A DNA stretch of 64,000 nucleotides from Protopterus annectens (GCF_019279795.1 NC_056744.1:1511727310-1511791309); one strand, 5' to 3'. Numbered from the stretch's first letter, positions 49,101-61,000 are shown. Program-made: numbers and translations. Notes: generated from the sequence alone by a model not told the origin.

Positions 49101-50365
49101 ATCTCCACAATCCTATCAAAAATAACCCACATTATATACTATTGGTAGATATAAAGGGGGATTATTAGAATTCACACACCTCCACAATCCTGTCACAAAT
49201 AACCCACAGTGTATGTTATTCATAGATATTAAGGGGGATAAATAAAGCTCATACACCTCCACATTCCTGTCACAAATAATCCACAGTATATGTTATTGGT
49301 AGATATAAAGGGGGATAATTAAAACTCACACACCTCCACAATCCTGTCACAAATAACCCACAGTATATGCTATTGGTAGATATAAAGGGGATAATTAAAA
49401 CTCACACACCTCCACAATCCTGTCACAAATAACCCACAGTATATGCTATTGGTAGATATAAAGGGGATAATTAAAACTCACACACCTCCACAATCCTGTC
49501 ACAAATAACAGACAGTATATGCTACTGGCATATATAAAAAGAGATAATTAAAATGCACACACCTCCACAATCCTGTCACAAATAACCCAAAGTATATGCT
49601 ATTGGTAGATATAAAGGGGGATAATTAAAACTCACACATCTCCACAAAAATGTCACAAATAACTCACAGTATATGCTATTGGTAGATATAAAGAGGGATA
49701 ATTAAAACTCATACACCTCCACAATTTTGTCACAAATAGCCCACAATATATGCTATTCGTAGATATAAAGGGGATAATTAAAACTCACACACATTCACAA
49801 TCCTGTCACAAATAACCTACAGTATATGGTATTGGTACATATAAAGGAGACAATTAAAGCTCATACACCTTCACAATCCTGTCACAAATAACCCACTGTA
49901 TATTGTAGATATAAAGGTTGGTAATTAAAACTCACACACCTCCACAATCCTATCAGAAATAATGCACACTATATGCTATTGGTAAATATAAAGGGGGGAT
50001 AATTAAAATTGACATGCTTCCACAATACTGTCACAAACAACCCACAGCATATGCCATTGGTAGATTAAAGGAGGAAAATTGAAACTCACACGCCTCCACA
50101 ATCCTGTCACAAATATCCCACAGTATATGCTACTGGTAGATATAAAAGGTGAAAATTAAAACTTAAACACTTCCACAATCCTGTCACAAAAAAACAGTAT
50201 ATGCTATTGGTAGATATAAAGGGGGATAATTAAAACTCGCACACCTCCACAATCCTGTCACAAATATCCCACAGTATATGCTATTCATAGATATAATGGA
50301 GGATAATCAAAACTCACACACCTTCACAATCCTGTCACAAAAAACCCACAGTATATGCTATTCGT
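46101..50365 (+). repeat. Higher-order satellite unit, copy 2
   Basis: 4,265 bases, parallel to copy 1 with offset 4,278 at the left end and about 4,266 at the right. The following copy begins at 50,366 and is cut by PLE 2 after 66 bases. Confidence 0.9.
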
Positions 50366-50431
50366 AGATATAAAGGGGGATAATTAAATCTCACACACCT
50401 CCATAATCCTGTCACAAATAACCCACAGTAG

Positions 50432-51307
50432 AATAAAAAACTTCGGACTCAGCACGACAAAGAAATAAAAGCAAGAATTTATTTGGTAAGCGCTTTCGCG
50501 TACCTTTCAGTACGCTTCCTCAGACCATAAAAACAATGATAAAACTGTGTCCTCTTATATAGCAGCAACAGAAACAATAATTAATTGAAACAATAGACTT
50601 AATAGGCAAACAATTAAACAATTAAACAATTAATTAAAGTTAAGTAAAAAGGCTAGCTTAAAAGTGCAATAGAATTCAAAGGCAGATATTCATCAGCAGT
50701 GTAAAGACAGCTATAAAAGCAGCATAAAAAACTAATAATGCTGACATAAAGTGTATGTATACATTGTGGGATAACCTGATTACTATAAATTCATATTAAC
50801 ACCTCAAAACATTTATTTAACCTAAAGATGCATATAAAAAAGACCTGTATTAAAATGAATATAAATACAATACATGGAGATATGAAATGTAAAAAAGTTT
50901 TTATGTAGAAAATTTTAATATACAAAAATGCCTGTGTAGCAAAAGAAGGAAGTTTCAAAAGTATCATAGTTCAACATGTATAATGGAGTTGGAACAAACC
51001 AAAGATAGAGGCATACATAGGAATAAAAATACAAATAAACTAAGCATTTAGTTAAAAAATACATTTACAATCACTTAGATGAACCTAAGTTAAGCTATAA
51101 ACCTATGAGCCAGACCAAAGGTAACTGATAGAAGGGAATAACCTCATGTGGAGAAAATACTAATAGAATCGTATAATAACATGCGTGCAGTAAAAGTATT
51201 CTGCATAGAGCTCATCTGCGTGTATTAAGGTAAGGTTTTATAGAGACATGGAGGTTTAGACCTGGAGGATAATGCCCTTTTAACCTCAATATCCATTTTA
51301 ATTCCTT
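50432..51307 (-). repeat. PLE 2 inverted left arm
   Basis: Reverse complement of about 55,012-55,894 with few differences. It includes the last 33 or so codons of the GIY-YIG protein inverted, the 3' untranslated region and most of the terminal repeat, but lacks the final 60 bases of the repeat. It meets the direct repeat head to head at about 51,308. Confidence 0.93.
50485..50526 (-). ncRNA. Hammerhead-like ribozyme in PLE 2 left arm (all core bases present)
   Basis: Minus strand: GGU, core CUGAGGA, extra A, stem II GCGUAC/GUACGC closed by UGAAAG, GAAA, palindromic AGCGCU, U, then ACC that pairs with GGU as stem I. All invariant hammerhead bases are present apart from the one inserted A after CUGAGGA. 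Predicted cleavage after the CUU triplet. Confidence 0.7.
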
Positions 51308-51779
51308 TATATGCATCTTTAGGTTAAATAAATGTTTTGAGGTGTTAATATGAATTTATAGTAATCAGGTTATCCCACAATGTATACATTCACTTTATGT
51401 CAGCATTATTAGTTTTTTATGCTGCTTTTATAGCTGTCTTTACACTGCTGATGAATATCTGCCTTTGAATTCTATTGCACTTTTAAGCTAGCCTTTTTAC
51501 TTAACTTTAATTAATTGTTTAATTGTTTAATTGTTTGCCTATTAAGTCTATTGTTTCAATTAATTATTGTTTCTGTTGCTGCTATATAAGAGGACACAGT
51601 TTTGTCATTGTTTTTATGGTCTGAGGAAGCGTACTGAAAGGTACGCAAAAGCGCTTACCAAATAAATTCTTGCTTTTATTTCTTTGTCGTGCTGAGTCCG
51701 AAGTTTTTTATTCTACTATATACTTTTTATTTACTTAACTAAGGACTCTGTTGTCTTGGTGGTCTATCGTTTTGCTTCA
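51308..51779 (+). repeat. PLE 2 direct terminal repeat, 5' copy
   Basis: 472 bases, matching 55,485-55,956 at a constant offset of 4,177 with a handful of substitutions. Starts TATATGCATCTTTAGG and ends CTATCGTTTTGCTTCA. Confidence 0.93.
51618..51659 (+). ncRNA. Hammerhead-like motif, 5' direct repeat (G12 mutated)
   Basis: Same layout as 50,485-50,526 but GAAA is AAAA, changing the invariant G12 to A, which should abolish cleavage. Confidence 0.6.
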
Positions 51780-51814
51780 CTACTTTTTGGTTTAGTACCA
51801 CCACTACACACAAC

Positions 51815-52828
51815 ATGGCAAACCCTATAGTGGAGTTGGATTATGTCCCAGAGCCGAGGATATTTCATACTAAAGAACAATGGACAACAATGTTGAATAC
51901 TGAATTTAATCCTTTATTGGATCTGGACCTTAGAGCACCGAATGGTAATCAAAATGATATTAACTCTGACAATTTAGAAATGTTTAATTCTACCTTTAAA
52001 ACCTTAGAGAATGATCTATATAGATTCCAACGTTTAAACTGGCAAAGAAAACACATGGAAGCTTATAAACGCTTTAAGCTCATTCCCCGTGGCATGCGCA
52101 TACTCTGCATGCCGACATATGGTGACACCCACCCTATTCTCCTTAAGAGATGGCAGGAGCTTAATTTGGAAACCAGCATGAAGTACATCCAGCTACTAAT
52201 CGATTACTTTGCCCCCTTGGAAAAAGAACTCTTAACTAAAATAAATTGTGTACAACAAGAACTAAATGAAAGCTTTCCTGATGATCATTTCCAACGTAGA
52301 ATGGACAACCTTTATAACCAGGTTAGCTCTTATGCTTTACGCCTACAGCAGATTAAGCATAAGAAGCTACAACGAGACTACCAGGACTTCCTTTCGGGGA
52401 ACGTCTTTATTTGGCCTAGAAGGGAATCACCCAATACTGCTTCTCGTATGCCACTTTCCAATCTGGCGCCTCATGATGACACACTGTTAGCGCCAGCTAG
52501 GGCTGACTCTGCTGCTCTACCTTCCACACGAGCCATCCAAGAGGACGCCTCAGGAGAAAAATTCACCACACCACCAGAGACTCCTATCTCTGCTACATCT
52601 GTAGCGGCTACTTCCACACCACTCCCTAATCAGGAAGCGGATCGTATCAAGGCAGCTCCAAGGGATTTAGGAGCGGTACCAAAAAACAGTACATACATTC
52701 CTCCTTTTTTGCCGTATCCGATAAGGAACTCTGTTCAATCGAGAGAACAACGGAACAGTTGGAGCAACAGAAAACACAAATTATCCGAGGAGAATGTAGT
52801 CTTTCAGAGAAGGCAACAGAAACCATAG
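51815..52828 (+). CDS. PLE 2 ORF1 protein
   Basis: 337 codons from the first ATG (51,815, in the context CACAACATGGC) to TAG. Not recognised as an enzyme. Residues about 95-200 are rich in K, Q and L with heptad-like spacing and end in KKLQRDYQDFLSGNVFIWPRR, a charged segment ending in W that I associate with the upstream ORF of PLE and similar elements in fish and amphibians. The C-terminal third (about 205-310) is S/T/P/A-rich and probably disordered. It lies between the 5' terminal repeat and the RT ORF, which starts 20 bases after its stop in another frame. Likely an RNA-binding or assembly partner of the element; this is inference. No stops, so intact. Confidence 0.7.
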   Translation: MANPIVELDYVPEPRIFHTKEQWTTMLNTEFNPLLDLDLRAPNGNQNDINSDNLEMFNSTFKTLENDLYRFQRLNWQRKHMEAYKRFKLIPRGMRILCMPTYGDTHPILLKRWQELNLETSMKYIQLLIDYFAPLEKELLTKINCVQQELNESFPDDHFQRRMDNLYNQVSSYALRLQQIKHKKLQRDYQDFLSGNVFIWPRRESPNTASRMPLSNLAPHDDTLLAPARADSAALPSTRAIQEDASGEKFTTPPETPISATSVAATSTPLPNQEADRIKAAPRDLGAVPKNSTYIPPFLPYPIRNSVQSREQRNSWSNRKHKLSEENVVFQRRQQKP

Positions 52829-52848
52829 AGACTGAGCTCTTTTTCAAC

Positions 52849-55109
52849 ATGTCAAGGTATGTTTTGTCCGTTCATGACAAAGAGTTACTTAACAGAGGGC
52901 TGATGTTTGTACCCTCTCAGGGAAGCCTTCTCCATGATCTATTGTTGGATCTCAGAATGTTTGGACGCACTATAGCGTTAAAGATATTTTTTAAATCTAA
53001 ACCTTCTGACAAAGACCATAGTCCAGCTAATGAAGTAACTATGTTTAAAAGAAAAAGTTCTTTTTCTCCCATACTACCGGCACATGTTGAACTGTTTATT
53101 AAACTCTGTGAGAAAGACTTTTATGAATATTGTACCAACACAAAGAAAAAATGTATGTATTTTAACATGACTAAGGAATTACAAAATTCCTTGTTTACTT
53201 TGATGCACAACCCCTCTCTAACTTTTAGGCCTGTGGATAAGGGAGGAGGGGTAGCCGTTTTTGACAGTATGACTTATCAATCTCTGATGCTGGATATGTT
53301 GAGAGATGAATCCACTTATTTGGAAATAGATGCAGCAAGAATGGAAAGTATCATAGCTAGGATAAAAGATGAGTTATATGATCTACTTATGTGCGGTCAA
53401 ATACATCATGTTTTGTATGATTATTTCATGGTAGATAATCCACAGGTGCCCTTAATTAAAGGATTACCAAAAATGCACAAAGGTGTCTCTCCCCCACCAT
53501 TAAGACCTATTGTAGCTAGTGAGAAATGGGCAACTGAAAATATCTCTGTATATCTAGAAAAAACTATGAGACCTTTAATGAATGACATTCCCAGTATACT
53601 CAAAGACACCTACCAACTCTTGGAGTCCTTTAACTCTATTGATAAAATTTTGGTAAAAGGACAACATCTTTTGGTTACTATGGACGTCAATAGTTTGTTT
53701 ACATCCATACCTAATGCTGAGGGGATACAAGCTATAAGAGCATTGTTATCAGATTTCCAACAAGTGAAAAGGAATGATGCTATTCTAATCTGTCAACTGT
53801 TGGATCTTGTTCTGTGTAATAACGTGTTTGCTTTTGGGGGGTGCCTATACCTACAGACTTCAGGGGTGGCTATGGGTACCCCCTGTGCAAACACGTATGC
53901 AAACTTAGTTATGTACAAATGGGAGAAGGACTATGTCTTCACCCATCCTCTCTTTAAGAAAGTCATAGCATATTACCGTTTTGTAGATGATATCCTATTG
54001 ATTTGGGAAGGGTCTATAGAAGAGTTCTCCATTTTTAAGAGTTACATTGAAACCACCACTTCCTTCCTAAAATTCACAGCACAGACTTCATTTGACTCTG
54101 TGAATTTTTTGGATGTAACCTTTGATATAAGGAATGGTTGCTTAAACTCTACTCTGTTTAGAAAGACCTGTTGAAGGAATACTATACTACGCTACGATAG
54201 TATGCACCCACGCCATGTATATAAGGGTATTGTCAAAAGCCAGTTCATCAGGCTCCTGAAAATTTGCAAAGATCCAACAGACTTGTCTCTAGAGGCAGAT
54301 AAACTGGAACGCTTGCTACTAGATAGACAGTATGATGCCAATTTAGTAAGAAGTGTTAAGTTACAATTGCTTAATAATGTAGAGACACCAGCATGCATTA
54401 CATGTGATCATCCTCACATAAGAAGACCAAGAATGTTTTCCTCTCTTCTGAAAGGTTAAGTTTCGTCACTACTTATACTAATGATAGCTGTAACGTTAGA
54501 GAGATAATAAATAACAATTGGAAGGTGCTTATGACAGATTCTTTCACACAACAACTGGTAGGAAATGCTCCTCATTTTACATATAGGAACAACAAAAACC
54601 TCAAAAGATTGCTTTGTGATAAGCAAATTTCCACCAAACCGCAACTTCATGCAGCATTAGGTACTTTCCCTTGCAAACATTGCAGTTACTGTAGGTTCAT
54701 TACTAAAGAACAGATATTTGTACATCCAGTTATAAAGTACACCTTCAAACCTAGGTTTTCCGCTACCTGTGATAGCTCAGGATTAGTTTATTTAGCTACG
54801 TGTGTAGATTGCCCTGCATTTTATATAGGCCTCACGAAACGCAAGCTAAAGAATAGGATTTACAACCATACCTATGATATAAAGAAATTGAATGAACTTA
54901 ATGCCTTGGCTAAACATGTGCAATGTTTTTCAAGTCACTCCTTTGTGTTTAGGGTGCTAGAAATTGTTGAACCCAATGCTAGAGGGGGAGACTATCAGAA
55001 TCTGTTGGAATTAAAGGAATTAAAATGGATATTGAGGTTAAAAGGGCATTATCCCCCAGGTCTAAACCTCTATGTCTCTATAAAACCTTACCTTAATACA
55101 CGCAGATGA
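52849..55109 (+). pseudogene. PLE 2 reverse transcriptase / GIY-YIG endonuclease (one stop, one frameshift)
   Basis: First ATG of the frame is 52,849, followed by LSVHDKELLNRGLMFVPS, a usual PLE N-terminal box. DKGGG near 53,235; RT motif A TMDVNSLFTSIP near 53,680-53,715; motif B GVAMGTPCANTYANL near 53,865-53,910; motif C YRFVDDILLIW near 53,975-54,007; VNFLDVTF near 54,100. A TGA at 54,172-54,174 interrupts the frame, which then goes on unchanged to 54,459. A shift near 54,447 moves the rest to a third frame, which holds CKHCSYC near 54,675 and the GIY-YIG domain (LVYLATC...AFYIGLTKRKLKNRIYNH) near 54,785-54,880. Different family from PLE 1. The two lesions are few, so the copy is young. 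Confidence 0.9.
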
Positions 55110-55484
55110 GCTCTAGGCAGAATACTTTTACTGCACGCATGTTATTATACGATTCTATTAGTATTTTCTCCACATGAGGTTATTCCCTTCTATCAGTTAC
55201 CTTTGGTCTGGCTCATAGGTTTATAGCTTAACTTAGGTTCATCTAAGTGATTGTAAATGTATTTTTTAACTAAATGCTTAGTTTATTTGTATTTTTATTC
55301 CTATGTATGCCTCTATCTTTGGTTTGTTCCAACTCCATTATACATGTTGAACTATGATACTTTTGATACTTCCTTCTTTTGCTACACAGGCATTTTTGTA
55401 TATTAAAATTTTCTACATAAAAACTTTTTTACATTTCATATCTCCATGTATTGTATTTATATTCATTTTAATACAGGTCTTTTT

Positions 55485-55956
55485 TATATGCATCTTTAGG
55501 TTAAATAAATGTTTTGAGGTGTTAATATGAATTTATAGTAATCAGGTTATCCCACAATGTATACATACACTTTATGTCAGCATTATTAGTTTTTTATGCT
55601 GCTTTTATAGCTGTCTTTACACTGCTGATGAATATCTGCCTTTGAATTCTATTGCACTTTTAAGCTAGCCTTTTTACTTAACTTTAATTAATTGTTTAAT
55701 TGTTTAATTGTTTGCCTATTAAGTATATTGTTTCAATTAATTATTGTTTCTGTTGCTGCTATATAAGAGGACACAGTTTTGTCATTGTTTTTATGATCTG
55801 AGGAAGCGTACTGAAAGGTACGCGAAAGCGCTTACCAAATAAATTCTTGCTTTTATTTCTTTGTCGTGCTGAGTCCGAAGTTTTTTATTCTACTATATAC
55901 TTTTTATTTACTTAACTAAGGACTCTGTTGTCTTGGTGGTCTATCGTTTTGCTTCA
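55485..55956 (+). repeat. PLE 2 direct terminal repeat, 3' copy
   Basis: Matches 51,308-51,779. The satellite resumes at 55,957. Confidence 0.93.
55795..55836 (+). ncRNA. Hammerhead-like motif, 3' direct repeat (stem I weakened)
   Basis: Core CUGAGGA, stem II, GAAA and AGCGCU are intact, but the stem I strand is GAU instead of GGU opposite ACC, which breaks one of the three proximal pairs. Confidence 0.62.
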
Positions 55957-56368
55957 AATAATCCACAGTATGTGCTCTTGGTAGATATAAAGGGGGATAA
56001 TTAAAAGTCACACACCTCCACATACTCCTGTCACAAATAATCAACAGTATGTGCTATTGTAATATGTAAAGGGGATAATTAAAACTCACAAACCTCCATA
56101 ATCCTGTCACAAATAACACACAGTATATATTAGTAGATATAAAGGGGGATAATTCAAAACTCACACATCTACACAATCCTGTCACAAATAACCCACAGTA
56201 TATGCTATTGGTAGATATAAAGAGAGATAATTAAAACTCACACACCTCCACAATCTTGTCGCAAATAACTCACAGTATATGCTATTGGTAGATATAAAGG
56301 GGGATAATTAAAACTCACACACTTCCACAATCCTGTCACAAATAACAGACAGTATATGTTATTTGCAG
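55957..56368 (+). repeat. 77-bp satellite between PLE 2 and PLE 4
   Basis: About five monomers of the same satellite, including a short unit near 56,125 (ATATATTAGTAGATATAAAG). Confidence 0.95.
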
Positions 56369-56509
56369 AAAAAAGACAGAAAATCTACCCAAGAATGGCC
56401 AATCAACGAAATCCACAAGTGGTCCAGTTAAAGTCCTTTAATACGAATAAAACTTAGACTTGAAATAAAACGAAAAATAAAAAACTCAAAACTGTCCCTT
56501 GAAGATATC

Positions 56510-56545
56510 CGATAAGTGCTTTCGACTGATGTCTTCCTCAGATCG
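56510..56545 (-). ncRNA. Hammerhead-like motif in PLE 4
   Basis: Minus strand: CGAU, core CUGAGGA, extra A, stem II GAC/GUC around AUCA, GAAA, AGCACU, U, then AUCG, which pairs with CGAU as stem I. The stem III palindrome has one mismatch. The most compact copy in the window. Confidence 0.65.
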
Positions 56546-57824
56546 TATAAGACACTAGGGACTTCCATTTCCTTTTATATATGAAGTTCTATACTGTTTG
56601 ACCAATCATCATTGATCAATGCTTGGCAACTTCCAATCCTATCTTGTTATCTCAAGATTGATTTGCATGTAATCAACTCTATGCTCCTGTTTCCCGCCTT
56701 TTTTATGTATGTAAATTAGATGTTCCAGTCCTTCATTTTAATTGGATATATATTGTATTATTGATAATAATGTGAGCAAAGTGAGTATTACTCTTACATT
56801 TTCCTTTAATTCTCAAGACCAATAACAGGTGGCGCTGTTCTAAATGGTGTAGTATTCATAGGTAAATAAAAGCATTCATAAAGACTCTAAATATAAAATC
56901 TTCGAAAGAATTTTTGAATATGACTTTCTATACATTTCAGTGCTATGCAGGTATGATGGATCTTTACCTGCATAATCAAAATAATGCCATTTATGTTTTG
57001 TAAAACTTTTAAAATTATAAAATTACATTAAGTATCCTTCAACTAAATTATATCACATTTCGAAAAATACAACCAGTGCATGCTTCGGGTGTTATCTCTA
57101 AAGTACCAAAGTCTTGCCAAAAACAGGAAAGCATATGGATAAAACAGCAACATTTACTGTTCATCTTCCAATCTCTTTCAAGCAAATAAGGGAAGTCACT
57201 TCCCTTTTTTTCATAAATATTTTAGTTCTTTCAACTTACAGCAAAGACTTTGATTTTGTCACTAAAAGTGACTCCAACATGTATTAAACCATTGGTTGCG
57301 TGATCTTATTTTTCATCTAATCATTAATATAAGAGTTCATTCCTTTTTCCAATAAAAAACACGAGGAAAATGATGTTGCTCGATAAGCAAGCAGTATTAT
57401 ATCATTTAACAATGGCCAGATTTAATTCGGTCTTAGTCAGGTAAAATTCACTTGTTGTTACTATCAACAGATAAAAATCAAATTACTGGTTTGTCATATA
57501 GATGGCGCAGGAATTTTGCTGTTATATACTTCTTCTGTTCTTAAATATGAAAGTAACTTGTATCATTATATTCTCTTCATTCCTTAGTATAAGGATGTAT
57601 TCCTTTTATTAATAAAGATATGAAGAAGATAGTGTTGGCCAATGAGCGGGCAATAAAATGTCCTTTGACAAAAACTGAAAAATGACCTTGGTCTCAGTCA
57701 GATAATGCTCACATAGTACTGTCTTTGACAATTGGTTTTAAAGTTGTATGTTTGTCAGTGAAATATAGATGGCACAGTGGATTAATTACACTTTACATCT
57801 TCTGTTCTTTAAAACAGGTTTAAG

Positions 57825-58005
57825 GGGGACTATGCTGTTTAAGCCAGGGGCTTGATATGCACTCAGGTTAATAATCCATTTTGTTTCTTTCAGCACTGTC
57901 AAAGTCTCAATGTCCTATTTGCGTGGACCAGAGAAAGCTCTATCAATGACTTTAAATAGAAACTTGTGATTTTTGTTAATAACAACATGTTGTGCCAACA
58001 CATTA
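57825..58005 (-). pseudogene. PLE 4 GIY-YIG endonuclease C-terminus
   Basis: The minus strand reads HVVINKNHKFLFKVIDRAF, then a stop, then TVLKETKWIINLSAYQAPGL, which aligns by eye with the HVLDNIGHSFSFMGIDGV...LKELEWQLLLNAFSPPGLND tail of PLE 1. Only the last 60 or so codons remain, with one in-frame stop near 57,925. Confidence 0.8.
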
Positions 58006-58016
58006 TATATTTCCTT

Positions 58017-61000
58017 GTTATTGGTACATATAAAGGGGGACAATTAAAGCTCACACACCTCCACAATCCTGTCACAAATAACCCACAGTATATTTTAGAT
58101 ATAAAAGTGGATAATTAAAACTCACACACCTCCATAATCCTGTCACAAATAACCCACATGATATGCTATTGGCAGATATAAAGGGGGATAGTTAAGTCAC
58201 ACACCTCCACAATCCTATCAAAAATATCCCACAGTATATGCTATTGATAGATATAAAGGGGGATAATTAAAATTCACACACCTCCACAATCTTGTCACAA
58301 ATAACCCACAGTGTATGTTATTGATAGATGTAAAGGGGGATAATTAAAGCACACACATCTCCACAATCCTGTCACAAATAATCCACAGTATATGCTATTG
58401 GTAGATATAAAGGGGGATAATTAAAACTCACACACCTCCACAATACTGTCACAAACAACCCACAGTATATGCTATTGGTAGATAAAAAGGAGGAAAATTA
58501 AAACTAACACACCTCCACAATCCTGTCACAAATAGCCTACAGTATATGCTAATAGTAGATATAAAGGGGGAAAATTAAAAGTCACACACCTCCATAATCC
58601 TGTCACAAATATCCCACAGTATATGCTATTGGTAGATATAAAGGAGGAACATTAAAATTCACACACCTCCACAATCCTATCACAAAAAACCCACAGTATA
58701 TGTTATTGTTAGATATAAAGGGGATAATTAAAACTTGCACCGCTCCACTATCCTGTCACAAATAACCCACAGTATGTGCTATTGGCAGAAATAAAGGGAG
58801 ATAGTTAAAAGTCACACATGTCCACAATGTTGTCACAAATAACCCACACCATATGCTATTGGTTTAATATAAAGGGGGATAATTAAAAGTCACACACTTC
58901 CACACTCCTGTCACAAATAATACCCAGTATATGCTATTCATATATATAAAAGGGGATAACTAAAACTCACACACCTCCATAATCCAGTCACAAATAACCC
59001 AAAGTATATGCTATTGGTAGATATTTAGGGGATAATTAAAACTCACACAGCTCCACAAACCTGTCACAATTAACCCATAGTATATGCTATTGGTAGATAT
59101 AAAGGGGGATTACAAAAACTCACAAAACTCCACAATCCTGTCACAAATACCCACAGTATATGTTATTTGTAAATATAAAGGGGGATAATTAAAGCTTGCA
59201 CACCTCCACAATCATGTCACAAATAACTCACAATAAATGTTATTGGTAGATATAAAGGGGAATAATTAATGCTCACACAGCTCCACAATCCTGTCACAAA
59301 TAAAACACAGTATATGTTTATGGTAGATATAACGAGGGATAATTAAAACTCACACACCTCCATAATCCTGTCACAAATAACCAAATGTATACGCTATTGT
59401 AGATATAAAGGGGGATAATTAAAACTCTCACACCTCCACAAATCTGTCCCAAATAACCCACAGTATATGCTATTGGTAGATATAAAGGGGGATTATAAAA
59501 ACTTACATACCTCCACAATCCTGTCACAAATAAAAACAGTATATGTTATTGGAAGATATAAAGGGGATAATTAAAGTGCACACACCTCCAAAACACTACC
59601 AGAAATAACCCACAGTATATGCTATTGTTAGATATAAAGGGGGATAATTAAGACTCACACACCTCCACAATCATGTCACAAATAACCCAAATTATATGCT
59701 ATTCATAGATATAAAGGGGGAAAATTAAAGCTCACACACCTCCACAATCCTGTCAGAAATAACCAACAGTAAATGTTATTGGTTGATATAAAGGGGGATA
59801 ATTAAAGCTCACACACCTCCACAATTCTGTCACAAATAACCCACAGTATATGCTATTGGTAGATATAAAAAGGGGTAATTAAAACTCACAAAACTCGACA
59901 ACCCTTTTACAAATACCCCACAGTATTTGCTATTGGTAGATATAAAGGGGATAATTAAAACTCACACACCTCCACAATGCTGTCACAAATCATCCACCGT
60001 ATATGCTATTGGTAGATATAAAGAGAGATGAGTAAAACTCACACACATCCACATTCCTCTCACAAATAACCCACATAACATGTTATTGGTAGATATAAAT
60101 GGGATATTTAAAGCTCATACACCTCCACAATCCTGTCACAAATAACCCACAGTATATTGTAGATATAAAGATGAATAATTAAAACTCACAAACCTCCACA
60201 ATCATGTCACAAATAACCCGGATGAAATGTTATTGGTAGAAATAAAGGCGGATAATTAAAGCTCACACACCTCCATAATCCTGTCACAAATGACCCACAT
60301 GATATACTATTGGTAGATATAAAGAAGATAATTAAAACTCACACATCTCCACAATCCTATCAAAAATAAATCACAGTATATGCTATTGGTAGATATAAAG
60401 GGGGATAATTGAAACTCACACACCTCCACAATCCTGTCTCAAATAATCCACAGTATATTTTATTGGTAGATATAAAGGGGGATAATTAAAGCTCACACAC
60501 ATCCACAATCCTGTCACAAATAACCCGCAGTATATTATATTGGAAGATATAAAGGGGGATAATTAAAACTCACACACCTCCACAATACTGTCACAAATAA
60601 ACCACATTATATATATTGGTAGATATAAGGGGGGGGAATAAAGCTCACATACCTCCACAATCCTGTCATAAATAACCCACAGTAAATGTTATTGCTAGAT
60701 ATAAAGGGGGATAATTAAAGCTCACACACATCCACAATCCTGTCACAAATAACCCACAGTATATTCTATTGGAAGATATAAAGGGGGATTATAAAAACTC
60801 ACACACCTCCACAATACTGTCACAAATAAACCACATTATATACTATTGGTAGATATAAGGGGGGGAAATTAAGCTCACATACCTCCACAATCCTGTCTCA
60901 AATAACCCACAATATAGGCTATTTGTAGATATAAAGGGGGATAATTAAAACTCACACACCTCCAAAATCATGTCAGAAACTACCTACAGTATATGCTATT

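Larger units (their letters stand above)
41520..50431 (+). repeat. 77-bp satellite array, central part with higher-order repeats
   Basis: Continuation of the array, containing two tandem copies of a unit of about 4.27 kb. A shorter monomer type lacking 6 bases (CAGTATATTGTAGATATA instead of the TGCTATTGG form) recurs at matching positions in both copies, for example near 42,505 and 46,780, 44,335 and 48,605, 44,715 and 48,985, and 45,630 and 49,895. Ends where PLE 2 is inserted. Confidence 0.96.
50432..55956 (+). mobile_element. Penelope-like element 2, nearly complete, with inverted left arm
   Basis: A 5.5-kb insert in the satellite. From left: an inverted copy of the 3' end (50,432-51,307), a direct terminal repeat (51,308-51,779), ORF1, RT-GIY-YIG ORF2, 3' region and the second direct terminal repeat (55,485-55,956). 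Inverted partial repeats next to a pair of direct repeats are a known arrangement for Penelope elements. Flanking AATAAYCCACAGTA at 50,418-50,431 and 55,957-55,970 could be a 14-bp target duplication, though satellite periodicity can mimic it. High similarity of the arms indicates recent insertion. Confidence 0.93.
56369..58016 (-). mobile_element. Penelope-like element 4 (5'-truncated)
   Basis: A 1.65-kb non-satellite insert. The minus strand starts (near 58,005) with the end of a GIY-YIG protein and continues with about 1.4 kb of 3' untranslated or terminal-repeat sequence, with a hammerhead-like motif at 56,510-56,545 close to its 3' end. The satellite words GTTATT on both sides may be a very short target duplication. 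Confidence 0.82.

Noticed and set aside
55957-56368. Telomeric or rDNA-like repeat
   Set aside because: No TTAGGG-type repeat or rRNA sequence; it is the same 77-bp satellite.
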